This document shows, piece by piece, positions 10,993 through 21,431 of a stretch of 64,000 nt of DNA (position 1 is the stretch's first letter; the number at the start of each line of letters is the position of its first letter). The notes under the pieces were generated by a model. That model ran no database searches, was not told the origin of the DNA, and saw nothing but the letters and a program-made list of their open reading frames with translations. The stretch lies in NCBI RefSeq assembly GCF_017052585.1, contig NZ_JAFFHZ010000001.1, forward strand, positions 1,302,001-1,366,000. The letters are read 5' to 3'. Made by a program: the position numbers and the translations under genes. This DNA is from Paenibacillus apiarius. Its GTDB lineage: Bacteria; Bacillota; Bacilli; Paenibacillales; Paenibacillaceae.

Positions 10993-11100
10993 ATGTCCAT
11001 TCCTAAACACCGCCGAGTAAATGCCAATAAAATTCGAAAACAGACTCCTCATCCGCCGCATGGCAAAGTAAAGTCCTTCAAAGAACTTGTAGAAGAGTAA
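10993..11100 (+). CDS. Small basic protein of 35 residues
   Basis: The ATG at 10993 follows a perfect AAGGAGG site with 8 nt spacing, and the frame ends at TAA 11098-11100. A hairpin follows 9 bp later. The product begins MSIPKHRRVNANKIRKQTPH and is rich in Lys, Arg and His with an acidic end (FKELVEE). It has no membrane segment. I do not recognise a family. The good site, short well-bounded frame and following hairpin argue that it is real. Confidence 0.55.
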   Translation: MSIPKHRRVNANKIRKQTPHPPHGKVKSFKELVEE

Positions 11101-11108
11101 CTAAATTC

Positions 11109-11149
11109 GAGGCGCTTGAGCATCGATAAATGATACGCTCAAACGCCTC
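11109..11149 (+). terminator. Hairpin after the 35-residue gene
   Basis: GAGGCG(C)TTGAGC pairs with GCTCAA(A)CGCCTC across a 15-nt loop. The T-run is poor (CTATTACG), so termination efficiency is uncertain. Confidence 0.5.
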
Positions 11150-11207
11150 TATTACGTTACGGATAAAAACGGAAAGTAAAGAGGGGCTTTCATTTCCGTC
11201 GTTACAT

Positions 11208-11405
11208 TTATGATTCCCGATCAGCTCCTTTATATCGCAAATAACGCTGCTGCAAATCATGCCAATTGTTGATTCCTGCGCCCGGCATCCAATGCTTTTC
11301 GTCTTGACCGTCATAATCAGAGATATGTACGGCTATAATATGGGGAGCGAGCTGGTCAATGAATGCTTCCGGCGTCTCAAACAGCAAATGGTTCACATCT
11401 TTACC
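11208..11405 (-). pseudogene. Sugar phosphate isomerase/epimerase (TIM barrel) 3' relic
   Basis: About 65 codons after the end of the polysaccharide lyase read KDVNHLLFETPEAFIDQLAP and HIIAVHISDYDGQDEKHWMP then GAGINNW. This matches the C-terminal third of xylose-isomerase-like TIM barrel enzymes, with the metal-binding His of HISDYDG. There is no start or ribosome binding site of its own; the frame enters from inside the lyase gene. The rest of the gene is absent, so it is a relic, perhaps of a sugar-use gene that once followed the lyase. Confidence 0.6.
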
Positions 11406-14400
11406 GCAATTGAAAGCGTATCGCATGGCTCTTGCCGCGAGAGCCTTCCGCACGAACGACGATTTTCCATCCTTTATCCGCCCGAAAGGCTTGGATGGAG
11501 GGATCAGATGACGCAACTTCAAGCTGATCATCCGCATTATCCCAATATAAGGTCAGCTGTTTCCTTGTCTGAGTCGGATCGGATATAGCTATGGCGACAC
11601 CAGTATCCGTCTCCTTCATCATCAAGGCCAGCGGAGCTTCCGCGCGCAGCCCTTTCACCTCTGCAGGAGCAAAGAAATGAACCCCGGTTAGCCCGCTCTT
11701 GCTGGCGGACACGGCATGCACTTGACTATCTTGGCGGAGGATGCGAATATCGGGATTCCTGCTGTACGCTGCCGTCCCTTCTGGAGAAGCGTTTGGCAGC
11801 AGCACATAATGGTATGAATCCGCGTTCGGTTCCCCCCCGTGCGGAATGGCCAAGCTGCCGTAATGTCTCGTCAGCAGATCGTCTTGCACATTTGGACTTC
11901 GGTTTACTTCACGCCATGAATGGGTCCGCGTTTCCCTTATGATACGGAGCGGCTGAAGATCTAAAAATACGACACCCAAGTCTGAGTTCGCCGCATTCCC
12001 TTCCATGTGCGCCCACGAAGCACGCTTGAGCATCTCTTCGCCATTCCGCTGCGTCAGCATGTCGTTCCCGTCTGCAATAATCCGATTGGAGCCTTGTCCG
12101 TTCAGCTTGCGGTTCTCGACAATCGTTTCCATCGCGCCGTTGCCGCTGCTTCGAATGTCAGTGCCAAGCGCCACGATTTCGTTATCAAACATGAACCATG
12201 ACTTCTTGCCCTCCAAACTCGTTTTTGTGCTGCCGCTCAATGCGAATTCCATGCCGGCTGTGCCATACATGCCGTCAAGCGATGCTCCTCCTACCCACGG
12301 CTTCCGGTTATAATAGGACGCCCAATCTTTTGGTTCCGGCAGCACATGGTCCGTCGTTGTGCCGGGCAGGCGTCCCATATCGATGGTAGCCCAATATCCG
12401 TTGCTGAATTGAGACAGATCACCGTTATACAGCGACGTCATGCCGATACCCGTGTACCACCCCTTCACATTCTCGCCGTTCCCGTACTCGAAGGCGGAAA
12501 TACGCGGGGAAAACATGCTGATGCCGAGAGCAAACCGCTCACGCAGATGAACGGACCTGTCCATTGCGGCAAACAACTGATGTTTAACCAACTCGCCTCT
12601 TGGAACGACGCCGTCGTCGGACATCAGATTTTTCACCAAGCTCATTTCATATATATTCAGACCGGCAAAATATGGCTGGAGCGACGTATCGGACAAAGCC
12701 CACTCCTTAATCATGGCACGGATGCGCTGGCGTGTCTCTGCCGGGGCCCCTTCCGCCAAGCGCAGCAGCGATATCGCAACCGCACGCCCGGACACATGGT
12801 CTTCCGCTGCCGCTCTTGAAATGGCGCGGCCGCGAACCATATCCATCATCGCGCCTTTATAGATAAGCGGCTCGAAGGAGTCGAACACCCACTCGTACAC
12901 AATGCCCGCATTCGCGTGCTCAATTGGCCAGGCCGATCCGTTGAACAAGTAGAATACGTCAGCCATACCCGATATGAGGACCGCGCCGTAGCTTCCAGTA
13001 TAGGCAATATTGGCATGCTGGATAATCGAGCCGTCGTCATAGACGCCATCCCCCGATACGGCATATTGATATTCCGAATCCAGCGCATCCCTCGCCTGAA
13101 GCAGCTTAGCACTGTTGTCATCCGCCATGCTGCGCAGCGTGACGACCATTGCCTTATCAAGCAGATTCGCGCCATTCTCCACAATATCCGGGTTTACGGT
13201 AAACCTGATTTTCGGATCCGGAACAAACCTGTCGATGGCGGCAACGTATTGGCGAAGCTGCTCTGGTGTCAAATCATCATGCATGAGGACGATCAAATCT
13301 CCCAGCATGCGGGCAGAGCCGATTTCCCAATCCCACCAATTGCCGAACGTCTTCGTGCGCTCGTTATATTGATGCATGTAGACGAAGTCTATTCCAGAGA
13401 CTATCGCCCGCCTTAGCTCGTCGCTCTGATAGAAGCGTGATGCCTCCGTTCGATATGCGACAGCCATCGTTCTCAGCTTATCCATGTTGCTGGAAGGCGC
13501 CCAAGATACATGCTCCGGCGGCCCTTCTCCCCACAAATTCAACCTTTCCGGCTCCAAGTTCATTGTATCCAGTAATCCGGTATGGCTCTCATTACGAATT
13601 TTCGCATCCAGCTCCGCTATTTTGCCGTTCAAATCGAGATCTCCGGGATGATGCAACGCGTTGCCTGTCAAACGGTCAACCCATTTGTCCCGCATGCTCC
13701 GGAAGTCCTGCTTCCGATCAACCGTGTCTACATGGACCCGGGACACGGCTTCCACCTTGCCATTCGGCGTTTCCACTCGAATCACGGCAATTCCCTCCTT
13801 TTTTCCAATGACAACACCGTCTTGGGTCACTTCAGCCACCTCCGGGTCAAGCGAAGACCACTTGAATAGAATTTCTTCCGTGCCTCCCGGGAATCGGATG
13901 GGGGTCAAGCGAATCGATTCTCCCGTTCGCACAGAGGCCGGATTCGGCTGCAGCATTAGAGCGTTGATGACCGGTTCATTGGTCCGACTCAGCTGTGCTT
14001 CATCAAAAAAAGCGCTGCCCGTGGCTGATTCAAGAAACAGCTCAATCCGCAGCCGTGCCGCATTGCCGGGAGTTTGTATCGCCAACGTATGCAGCTCCCA
14101 TCCGGTATTGCCCTTGAGCTTGACGGTGGACGGGCCATCACCTGCTTTTGCGCCGTTCGGCCCGAAGAACTGCGTCCGCACGTAGACACCGCCGTGGCCC
14201 GCTTCCGTCCGTACCCGCTCGGCCTTCATCGCCAGCGACAGCACGTAGCTGCTGTCCGGCTCGACGGCCACGTCCTGCAGCACGGCTGCGCGGCTGACCA
14301 CGTCAGCGTCCACACGGATGGCCCGTTCCCCCTTGTAAACCATGTCCGTCACAGATAGGACAGGTGAACCCGAAGGTGTCCATTCGCTCCAGTGAAGCGG

Positions 14401-14652
14401 CTCGATATTGTCCTTCCATCGATTCCGGGATGTAGTGCGCACTTCTTCAAAGCTTGAATTTTTCAGTAAATTGGGATAGTTGTTTACGGAGGCTAGCACA
14501 AATGAAGCGGCAGCGGGCTCTGCGATTACGGCAGAATCGGCGGCGGTCTGCGAGTGAGCGGTAACAGGGATATAAGGGAACAACAATCCGAAGGCGAATA
14601 AGCCGCAGGCAATACGTCTGCGCCCGTTGGTGTAACGATTGTGCAAGAACAC
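11401..14652 (-). CDS. Secreted polysaccharide lyase family 8 (hyaluronate/chondroitin/xanthan lyase type)
   Basis: The 1083-residue protein starts at GTG 14652 (AAAGGA just upstream) with a Sec signal peptide. Residues about 55-225 form a carbohydrate-binding beta-sandwich (NLLKNSSFEEVRTTSRNRWK), about 228-310 a BIG2 domain (DPEVAEVTQDGVVIGKKEG) and 315-1083 the PL8 lyase. The lyase shows the aromatic patch and catalytic Asn in NWWDWEIG, the catalytic His and Tyr in QHANIAYTGSYG, and the Arg motif RGRAISR. PL8 enzymes cleave uronic-acid polymers (hyaluronan, chondroitin, xanthan) by beta-elimination outside the cell. The exact polymer cannot be told from sequence. No sugar transporter is adjacent. 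Confidence 0.9.
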   Translation of the reverse strand: MFLHNRYTNGRRRIACGLFAFGLLFPYIPVTAHSQTAADSAVIAEPAAASFVLASVNNYPNLLKNSSFEEVRTTSRNRWKDNIEPLHWSEWTPSGSPVLSVTDMVYKGERAIRVDADVVSRAAVLQDVAVEPDSSYVLSLAMKAERVRTEAGHGGVYVRTQFFGPNGAKAGDGPSTVKLKGNTGWELHTLAIQTPGNAARLRIELFLESATGSAFFDEAQLSRTNEPVINALMLQPNPASVRTGESIRLTPIRFPGGTEEILFKWSSLDPEVAEVTQDGVVIGKKEGIAVIRVETPNGKVEAVSRVHVDTVDRKQDFRSMRDKWVDRLTGNALHHPGDLDLNGKIAELDAKIRNESHTGLLDTMNLEPERLNLWGEGPPEHVSWAPSSNMDKLRTMAVAYRTEASRFYQSDELRRAIVSGIDFVYMHQYNERTKTFGNWWDWEIGSARMLGDLIVLMHDDLTPEQLRQYVAAIDRFVPDPKIRFTVNPDIVENGANLLDKAMVVTLRSMADDNSAKLLQARDALDSEYQYAVSGDGVYDDGSIIQHANIAYTGSYGAVLISGMADVFYLFNGSAWPIEHANAGIVYEWVFDSFEPLIYKGAMMDMVRGRAISRAAAEDHVSGRAVAISLLRLAEGAPAETRQRIRAMIKEWALSDTSLQPYFAGLNIYEMSLVKNLMSDDGVVPRGELVKHQLFAAMDRSVHLRERFALGISMFSPRISAFEYGNGENVKGWYTGIGMTSLYNGDLSQFSNGYWATIDMGRLPGTTTDHVLPEPKDWASYYNRKPWVGGASLDGMYGTAGMEFALSGSTKTSLEGKKSWFMFDNEIVALGTDIRSSGNGAMETIVENRKLNGQGSNRIIADGNDMLTQRNGEEMLKRASWAHMEGNAANSDLGVVFLDLQPLRIIRETRTHSWREVNRSPNVQDDLLTRHYGSLAIPHGGEPNADSYHYVLLPNASPEGTAAYSRNPDIRILRQDSQVHAVSASKSGLTGVHFFAPAEVKGLRAEAPLALMMKETDTGVAIAISDPTQTRKQLTLYWDNADDQLEVASSDPSIQAFRADKGWKIVVRAEGSRGKSHAIRFQLR

Positions 14653-14705
14653 TCATCCTTTCCGTTTTTGGAATAGTCAGAAAGTTAGCGCTTACATTCG
14701 TTTTA

Positions 14706-14733
14706 ATTATACGGCAGAATATCGGAATGACAA
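14706..14733 (-). promoter_or_regulatory. Sigma-A promoter of the polysaccharide lyase gene
   Basis: On the minus strand TTGTCA and a perfect TATAAT are 16 bp apart, about 55 bp upstream of the GTG start. Confidence 0.6.
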
Positions 14734-15044
14734 TAGTCCAAACCATTATTTCGCAACATTTTTTACGGTGTTGGATAGTGACATCCTCAATAAAGTTTAC
14801 ATATAACAATGGAGAATGGGATGACGAGTATAAAATAATCGTATATTCGGACAACGTGCTGCGGGAGAATGAAACAAAAGCTGTTTCGCAAATATCTGTC
14901 ATGATTGGTTAGTGTGGGCTCATTATTGGGATGCTGGGGCAGGTCGTGAAGATTACTGCGCTTGCCCTGCAGCTTATTTGGATTCCGAATCTGCTTCAAC
15001 GTCCAATTTCCTTCCTATTGCACTGCTCGCTTATCCATTTACAA

Positions 15045-15060
15045 ATCTATAAAAATAGAT
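15045..15060. promoter_or_regulatory. ArsR-family operator 1 (ATCTA-N6-TAGAT)
   Basis: ATCTA-TAAAAA-TAGAT ends 12 bp before the arsR-type ATG, where a bound repressor would block its own promoter or start. The same pattern recurs twice downstream. Confidence 0.6.
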
Positions 15061-15072
15061 ATAATAAACATT

Positions 15073-15384
15073 ATGGAACCTTTATTGATTTATAAAGCAT
15101 TGTCAAATGAGACACGTCTTCTAATTATGCGTTGGTTAAAGAATCCGGAAGATTTCTTTGATGAAAAACTCTATTTACAGCAAGGCCTCAGCTTTAAAAT
15201 TGGTGTATGTGTAGGAGATATTCAGGCTAAAGCGGGACTTGCGCAATCTGTCATCTCTAGTTATCTGTTAACGATGCAAAAAGCCGGGTTGTTGGATTCC
15301 GAGCGAATCGGGAAGTGGACGTATTATCGCCGGAATGAAAAAATGATCAAACAATTTTCCGAGTATGTCCAGAAGGAACTATAA
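15073..15384 (+). CDS. ArsR-family winged-helix repressor
   Basis: I chose the ATG at 15073 (MEPLLIYKALSNETRLLIMR); the frame extends upstream but without a ribosome binding site and through operator 1. The 103-residue product has the ArsR pattern: LSNETRLLIM helix, GDIQAKAGLAQSVISSYLLT recognition helix-turn-helix and a wing at IGKWTYYRRNE. It lacks the classic ELCVCDL metal-binding motif, having IGVCVGDIQ with one Cys instead, so the signal may be a small molecule rather than a metal. The MFS efflux gene follows 212 bp later, and the two intergenic palindromes suggest that it represses both. The whole module is more AT-rich than its neighbours, suggesting transfer. Confidence 0.85.
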   Translation: MEPLLIYKALSNETRLLIMRWLKNPEDFFDEKLYLQQGLSFKIGVCVGDIQAKAGLAQSVISSYLLTMQKAGLLDSERIGKWTYYRRNEKMIKQFSEYVQKEL

Positions 15385-15409
15385 ACAGAAAGGAGGTCTT
15401 TTATTTTAT

Positions 15410-15425
15410 ATCTACATATATAGAT
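15410..15425. promoter_or_regulatory. ArsR-family operator 2 (ATCTA-N6-TAGAT)
   Basis: ATCTA-CATATA-TAGAT, flanked by a further AT on each side of the palindrome, lies 26 bp after the repressor gene stop and 172 bp before the MFS start. Confidence 0.55.
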
Positions 15426-15538
15426 ATGAGGTTTCGTATAGAATAAAGCTTTTTGGTATGGATCTTACATCTGAGTCATGTCGCTTGAAGTTCTGCTGGT
15501 ATATTTTCGACGGTCAGGCTCTTCTAGCGATTTATCAA

Positions 15539-15554
15539 ATCTAATTATATAGAT
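15539..15554. promoter_or_regulatory. ArsR-family operator 3 (ATCTA-N6-TAGAT)
   Basis: ATCTA-ATTATA-TAGAT lies 43 bp before the MFS start. An extra ATCTA half-site follows directly (15555-15559). This is the expected place to block the transporter promoter. Confidence 0.55.
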
Positions 15555-15596
15555 ATCTATATATAAAATTCATTCTAGAAATGGAGACTTTTTAAA

Positions 15597-16784
15597 ATGA
15601 ACAAGATTAACCCTCTGCTTATCATTGTGCTGGCTTTAGGCGTATTCGGCATTATTACGACTGAAATGGGTATTGTAGGAGTTCTGCCCCAGATAACTCA
15701 AAAATTTAATATATCAGCTTCACAAGCAGGATGGCTTGTGAGCATATTTGCTTTAGTCGTTGCCATTTCAGGTCCATTCCTTATCTTGCTCGTATCCGGT
15801 ATAAATCGCAAAGTCATTCTATTAACCTCTGTGTTTGTTTTCACGATTTCAAATATTGTGTATGCCTATACAACGCAGTTTGATGTTATGCTGGTCTTCC
15901 GTATTCTTCCTGCTATCTTTCATCCCGTCTTTTTTTCGGTAGCCCTTGTGACTGCAGCCAAGCTTGCCCCTCGTGAAAAAAGCTCCAAAGCAGTCACCAA
16001 GGTTTTTGCCGGCATCACGGTCGGGTTTGCTTTAGGCGTGCCTTTGACTTCTTTTCTCGCGGAACAGATTTCGTTAGAAGCAGCTTTCCTGTTCGGAGCT
16101 GTGGTAAGCGCCATTGCCTTTGCAGGAATGCTGGCTTGGCTTCCTTCCCTGCCTGTTAAGGAAAAAATGTCTTATGGCAAGCAGCTTGGGATACTGCGCA
16201 AACCTCAATTATGGTTAAATATCGCGGCAGTCATATTTATTTTTGCAGCTATGTTTTCTGTGTACAGCTACTTTGCTGGATATCTTGGACAAGTAACGCA
16301 TATGAATGGTTCCTGGATTAGCGTCATGTTGATGGCATTCGGTCTAATCATGATTTTGGGAAATTTTCTCTTTGGGGGCTTATTGCAAAAAAGCATAACC
16401 AAAACCGTAATCCTATATCCCCTCCTAATTACGGCCGTTTACTTATTCGTTTATTATGGGGGTTCGTATTTCATTCCGATGGTTGCTATCGTGTTCGTGT
16501 GGGGAGTCGTGCATTCTGGCGGGCTTATTGTCAGTCAGACATGGCTAACCGCGGAGGCGCAAGAAGCTCCTGAATTCGGCAACAGCTTGTTTGTCTCCTT
16601 TTCCAATCTTGGCATTACTGTAGGAGCATTTGTCGGTGGTTGGTTTATTTCCCGATTGGGAGTCCATCAACTTATCTGGAGCGGAATGATGTTTGCCCTG
16701 CTTGCTTTCTTGTTGATTATTATAAAAATAAAAGTTTTCAGTTCGAGCGCAGAGGCAGCTGAACATAATTATCATCGGGTATAG
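15597..16784 (+). CDS. MFS drug/sugar efflux transporter (AraJ/YdhP-like)
   Basis: The 395-residue protein has about twelve hydrophobic segments. The start region (ALGVFGIITTEMGIVGVLPQ) and QAGWLVSIFALVVAISGPFL are typical of the AraJ/PbuE/YdhP type of DHA1 exporters (family 'MFS, sugar efflux or purine efflux'). The ATG at 15597 has GGAG 9-10 nt upstream. It would export a small toxic compound by proton antiport; the compound is unknown. The ArsR-type gene upstream and two palindromes in the gap suggest derepression by that compound. Confidence 0.85.
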   Translation: MNKINPLLIIVLALGVFGIITTEMGIVGVLPQITQKFNISASQAGWLVSIFALVVAISGPFLILLVSGINRKVILLTSVFVFTISNIVYAYTTQFDVMLVFRILPAIFHPVFFSVALVTAAKLAPREKSSKAVTKVFAGITVGFALGVPLTSFLAEQISLEAAFLFGAVVSAIAFAGMLAWLPSLPVKEKMSYGKQLGILRKPQLWLNIAAVIFIFAAMFSVYSYFAGYLGQVTHMNGSWISVMLMAFGLIMILGNFLFGGLLQKSITKTVILYPLLITAVYLFVYYGGSYFIPMVAIVFVWGVVHSGGLIVSQTWLTAEAQEAPEFGNSLFVSFSNLGITVGAFVGGWFISRLGVHQLIWSGMMFALLAFLLIIIKIKVFSSSAEAAEHNYHRV

Positions 16785-17097
16785 AGCCTTAAGGGAAAAA
16801 TGGAGATTCGCGTTATTGACGTCTGTCGTAACGCTGCTGATATTCCTGCACAAAAAAACTTTCCTTACGGCTTTGGGGGGTGCAGGCCTGTGATGGGAGT
16901 GTCGGACTTCTCCGTTGCCAATCGTTTATCTCAATGCTAGGCAATATAGCCACTTCCATGTTGAACGTGTACTTGCAGGAAAGAGTGTCCGACTGTCCCG
17001 CCAGATTTCATATAATGGCATTGCGGGCAAGGGTTTAGGCCTCTGATAAGATATGTCGAGCCTTGCGACAGCGTCCAGGAGAAGAGGAGCCGATGCG

Positions 17098-17115
17098 AAC
17101 TGCATTAGTGCAGTT
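17098..17115. repeat. Palindrome AACTGCA-TTAG-TGCAGTT
   Basis: Perfect 7-bp arms and a 4-base loop, followed by TTTTCGC. It belongs to a set of three ACTGCA-N4-TGCAGT palindromes in 120 bp. Confidence 0.7.
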
Positions 17116-17149
17116 GTTTTCGCAAAATACCGCCCTCTTCGGTGTCTGG

Positions 17150-17165
17150 ACTGCAAATGTGCAGT
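17150..17165. repeat. Palindrome ACTGCA-AATG-TGCAGT
   Basis: Perfect 6-bp arms with a 4-base loop, 34 bp after the first copy. Confidence 0.7.
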
Positions 17166-17222
17166 TCAAAACAAGAGAATTACCATTATTTGTGCGAATA
17201 TGTGAAAACGAACTGCACTTTT

Positions 17223-18790
17223 CAGACTGTTGAAAAATCGGTTTAAGCGGCAGAATTTAGAGCTAAAGGTTTCGATAAGTTCCTTAATTTGGTTAAAAGA
17301 ACAGGTGGAGTCTTTTGCTTCTGCCCACCTCCGACCTTTTGGGCCAGGTACCTGGCAATCTTTTTTACATTCTGGGCTATTGCGGTCATGAAAGCTTGTT
17401 CCTGCGTTTTAGCTCTCCCGCGGAACTTGCAGCGACGATATCCATGAAGCTCTTTTGCATCTGCAAAGCTTCGTTCTATCGTTTGAGGACGCAACTTATA
17501 GGCCGCCTCTCCGGAATGGGTTTTCCGGTACTGAGCGACCTTCTCTTTACTCTCTTCCCATATATGTCGTTCGATCTTACGTTGGTGGTTGGCCGATTTC
17601 GTACACTGATTGAGCAAGGGGCAGTTTGCACACTCCTCGGCATTTGACGTGTATTCCCGATACCCTTGTCGATTGGTAGTCGTATACATTAGCATTTTTC
17701 CTGCGGGACACAGGTAGCCATTTTCTTCTGCATGGTAGATAAACTGTTTCTTCGGAAAAATGTCAGGGGGCGTTGGAGCATTGCGTTCCGCGATAGCCGC
17801 AGCGATCTCTAGCTTTAGCGTCTGATCGCATATGTAAGGCGTCATGTACCCCGAATCCAGCGCCACGGCTTCCAGCGTTGATTGAAATGCAAAGGTTTGG
17901 ATTTGTCGTTTGAGGCGTTCCACGTAGACGGCAGCGTCATTAACATGGCCAGGTGTCACATGGACATCGGTGATAATGTTATATTTATGGTCGACGGTGC
18001 GATGGTCGAGATAACAGAATGCCTCCGGTTTACCGCTTCGTTTCATCAGTCCGCACTCGGGATCGGTTTGACTTACTTTACGTGGTTTTTCCTCCCCGGA
18101 AGGCTTCCGGGGAGGAAGGGGCTTTTTTCCGTGGCTCTCTCGATCCTCGTTGATGGCCTTCTCTAATTCTTTTAGATAGTCATGAGGGGTCTCTTCGAGA
18201 ACCTGCATCGTGTAGCGATTATTGTTAGCGTTGGCTCGAATATGAGTCGAATCGGTCACCAAGAGACGACCATCCACCATCTTATGGTTGATCGCTAGAT
18301 GTACCATTTCATCAAAAATCTCTTGAAAGAGATTCGTATCTTTAAACCGATTATTCCGGTTCCAACTGATCGTCGAGTGATCGGGGACGCGATCGGAGAA
18401 ACGCAGGCCAAGGAACCAGCGATAAGCAGCATTCGGAATGATTTCTTGCTCCAATTGACGTTCAGAGCGTATGCCGTACAAATATCCGATGAGCATCATT
18501 TTAAATAATACAACGGGGTCTAAGGCCGGTCGTCCCTTGGTTTCGCTATAGTAAGGCCGAACTTTCTCCCTGATAAAAGAGAAATCCACATGTTTGTCGA
18601 TAAGGCGTAGCAGGTGATCTTGAGGTACCAATAAATCCATGCAAATAAGTTCCATTTCATTATGAGCTTTGTTTTCGGACTGCTTGCTATTCAACAAGAT
18701 CACCACACGCCTCTCATCAGATTAATTACTGATATTGTATCATACTAATGCGTTAATGCACCGGAAAACACGGCTTTTTTCAACAGTCTG
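17223..18790 (-). mobile_element. Complete IS1182-family insertion sequence
   Basis: The 1568-bp element is bounded by 15-bp perfect terminal inverted repeats CAGACTGTTGAAAAA (17223-17237 and the complement at 18776-18790). It is flanked by the direct repeat ACTTTT (17217-17222 and 18791-18796), the likely target duplication. Removing the element and one ACTTTT restores ACTGCA-CTTT-TGCAGT, a third member of the adjacent palindrome set. The single transposase gene is intact, so the copy may still be active. Confidence 0.9.
17243..18706 (-). CDS. IS1182-family transposase
   Basis: The 487-residue protein has the DUF772-type N-terminal domain (KGRPALDPVVLFKMMLIGYL, YGIRSERQLEQEI, RWFLGLRFSDRVPDHSTISW). 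The DDE catalytic residues lie in VTDSTHIRANAN, VALDSGYMTPYIC and IERSFADAKELHGYRR. A Cys pair region (EECANCPLLNQC) is also typical of this family. Its length matches full transposases, and no frameshift is visible. It lies wholly within the terminal repeats and is read towards the left end. Confidence 0.92.
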   Translation of the reverse strand: MVILLNSKQSENKAHNEMELICMDLLVPQDHLLRLIDKHVDFSFIREKVRPYYSETKGRPALDPVVLFKMMLIGYLYGIRSERQLEQEIIPNAAYRWFLGLRFSDRVPDHSTISWNRNNRFKDTNLFQEIFDEMVHLAINHKMVDGRLLVTDSTHIRANANNNRYTMQVLEETPHDYLKELEKAINEDRESHGKKPLPPRKPSGEEKPRKVSQTDPECGLMKRSGKPEAFCYLDHRTVDHKYNIITDVHVTPGHVNDAAVYVERLKRQIQTFAFQSTLEAVALDSGYMTPYICDQTLKLEIAAAIAERNAPTPPDIFPKKQFIYHAEENGYLCPAGKMLMYTTTNRQGYREYTSNAEECANCPLLNQCTKSANHQRKIERHIWEESKEKVAQYRKTHSGEAAYKLRPQTIERSFADAKELHGYRRCKFRGRAKTQEQAFMTAIAQNVKKIARYLAQKVGGGQKQKTPPVLLTKLRNLSKPLALNSAA

Positions 18791-19003
18791 ACTTTTGCAG
18801 TACGTGATGACAAAACCCTTCAGAAGGAAATTTTCAACGGTACAATTGCAGTTGGAGACACCTTTCCTACAAAAAGTCCCTATAAACCGCCCGAAGCCAG
18901 CCGGTGGAACGAACTCTAGCTCCTGCAAAAAGGCTTATCAAAAGTGCGGTGAACGATTTAAGAAACCTCTAACATAACGTGACCCATATATGTCTTTTCC
19001 ATA

Positions 19004-19027
19004 GAAAAAGGCCCCTTTCGGGGCCTT
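19004..19027 (-). terminator. groESL terminator
   Basis: On the minus strand AAAGGCCCC-GAAA-GGGGCCTTTTT forms a compact GC stem with a U-run, 35 bp after the groEL stop. Confidence 0.9.
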
Positions 19028-19062
19028 TCTTTCTTGCTATATCAAGCCTTGGGGCTGATGGA

Positions 19063-20730
<1,668 letters not shown>

Positions 20731-20816
20731 TCATGTATGATTGGTGCGTGCGATCTGACATTAAATCAGATCCATATGTTTTAACTATTCAGCAAACTTG
20801 GCGCAGATGCGGCTAT

Positions 20817-21113
<297 letters not shown>

Positions 21114-21198
21114 TTAAAGAAGAAGTTATAAGGTGAAGAATCCAACCGCCGCTTACGGGCGACGGACCGGATTCCCAAAAACAAATGGATATCCAGTG

Positions 21199-21225
21199 TT
21201 AGCACTCAAGCACCTCTAGTGCTAA
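21199..21225. promoter_or_regulatory. CIRCE operator (HrcA binding site)
   Basis: TTAGCACTC-N9-TAGTGCTAA matches the consensus TTAGCACTC-N9-GAGTGCTAA except for one base in the right arm. It lies about 100 bp upstream of groES, just downstream of the -10 box, so HrcA would repress the operon until heat stress. Confidence 0.93.
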
Positions 21226-21237
21226 TAACCAATTTCT

Positions 21238-21266
21238 ATGATACTGATTTTAGGTTTCGATTGCAA
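21238..21266 (-). promoter_or_regulatory. Sigma-A promoter of groESL
   Basis: On the minus strand TTGCAA and TATCAT are separated by 17 bp, with CIRCE beginning 12 bp downstream of the -10 box. Confidence 0.8.
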
Positions 21267-21353
21267 GAGGGTAGCGGGTTAAAAATTTTTAAGATTATAA
21301 CCAGGAGCCAAGTTCTTGGAATTCCCGCTATCCTTTTTACATGAAAAATAAAA

Positions 21354-21398
21354 ATGCAGGTGCAAAAGAATGCTCTCTGCATCCCTTCAAACCTGCAT
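21354..21398 (-). terminator. Terminator of the tatA-tatC unit
   Basis: On the minus strand ATGCAGGT and ACCTGCAT pair around a 29-nt loop that carries inner pairing, followed by TTTTTATTTTTC. It lies 33 bp after the tatC stop. Confidence 0.65.
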
Positions 21399-21431
21399 CA
21401 TTTCACGATATAACGTTCGGCTCTGGAGTCA

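Larger units (their letters stand above)
14653..15072. other. 420-bp AT-rich divergent intergenic region
   Basis: This region separates the lyase gene (leftwards) from the arsR-type gene (rightwards). It holds the lyase promoter (14706-14733) and operator 1 of the ArsR repressor (15045-15060). No gene is supported between them; short frames here have no ribosome binding site or family features. Confidence 0.6.
16785..17222. other. 438-bp region without genes, carrying short ACTGCA palindromes
   Basis: No coding region is supported. The right end carries two intact palindromes (17098-17115 and 17150-17165) and the left half of a third, which is split by the insertion element. The frame at 16926-17156 on the minus strand runs through these palindromes and has no family features. 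Confidence 0.6.

Noticed and set aside
16926-17156. 76-residue minus-strand frame next to the insertion element
   Set aside because: It runs through the ACTGCA palindromes, lacks a ribosome site and shows no protein features.
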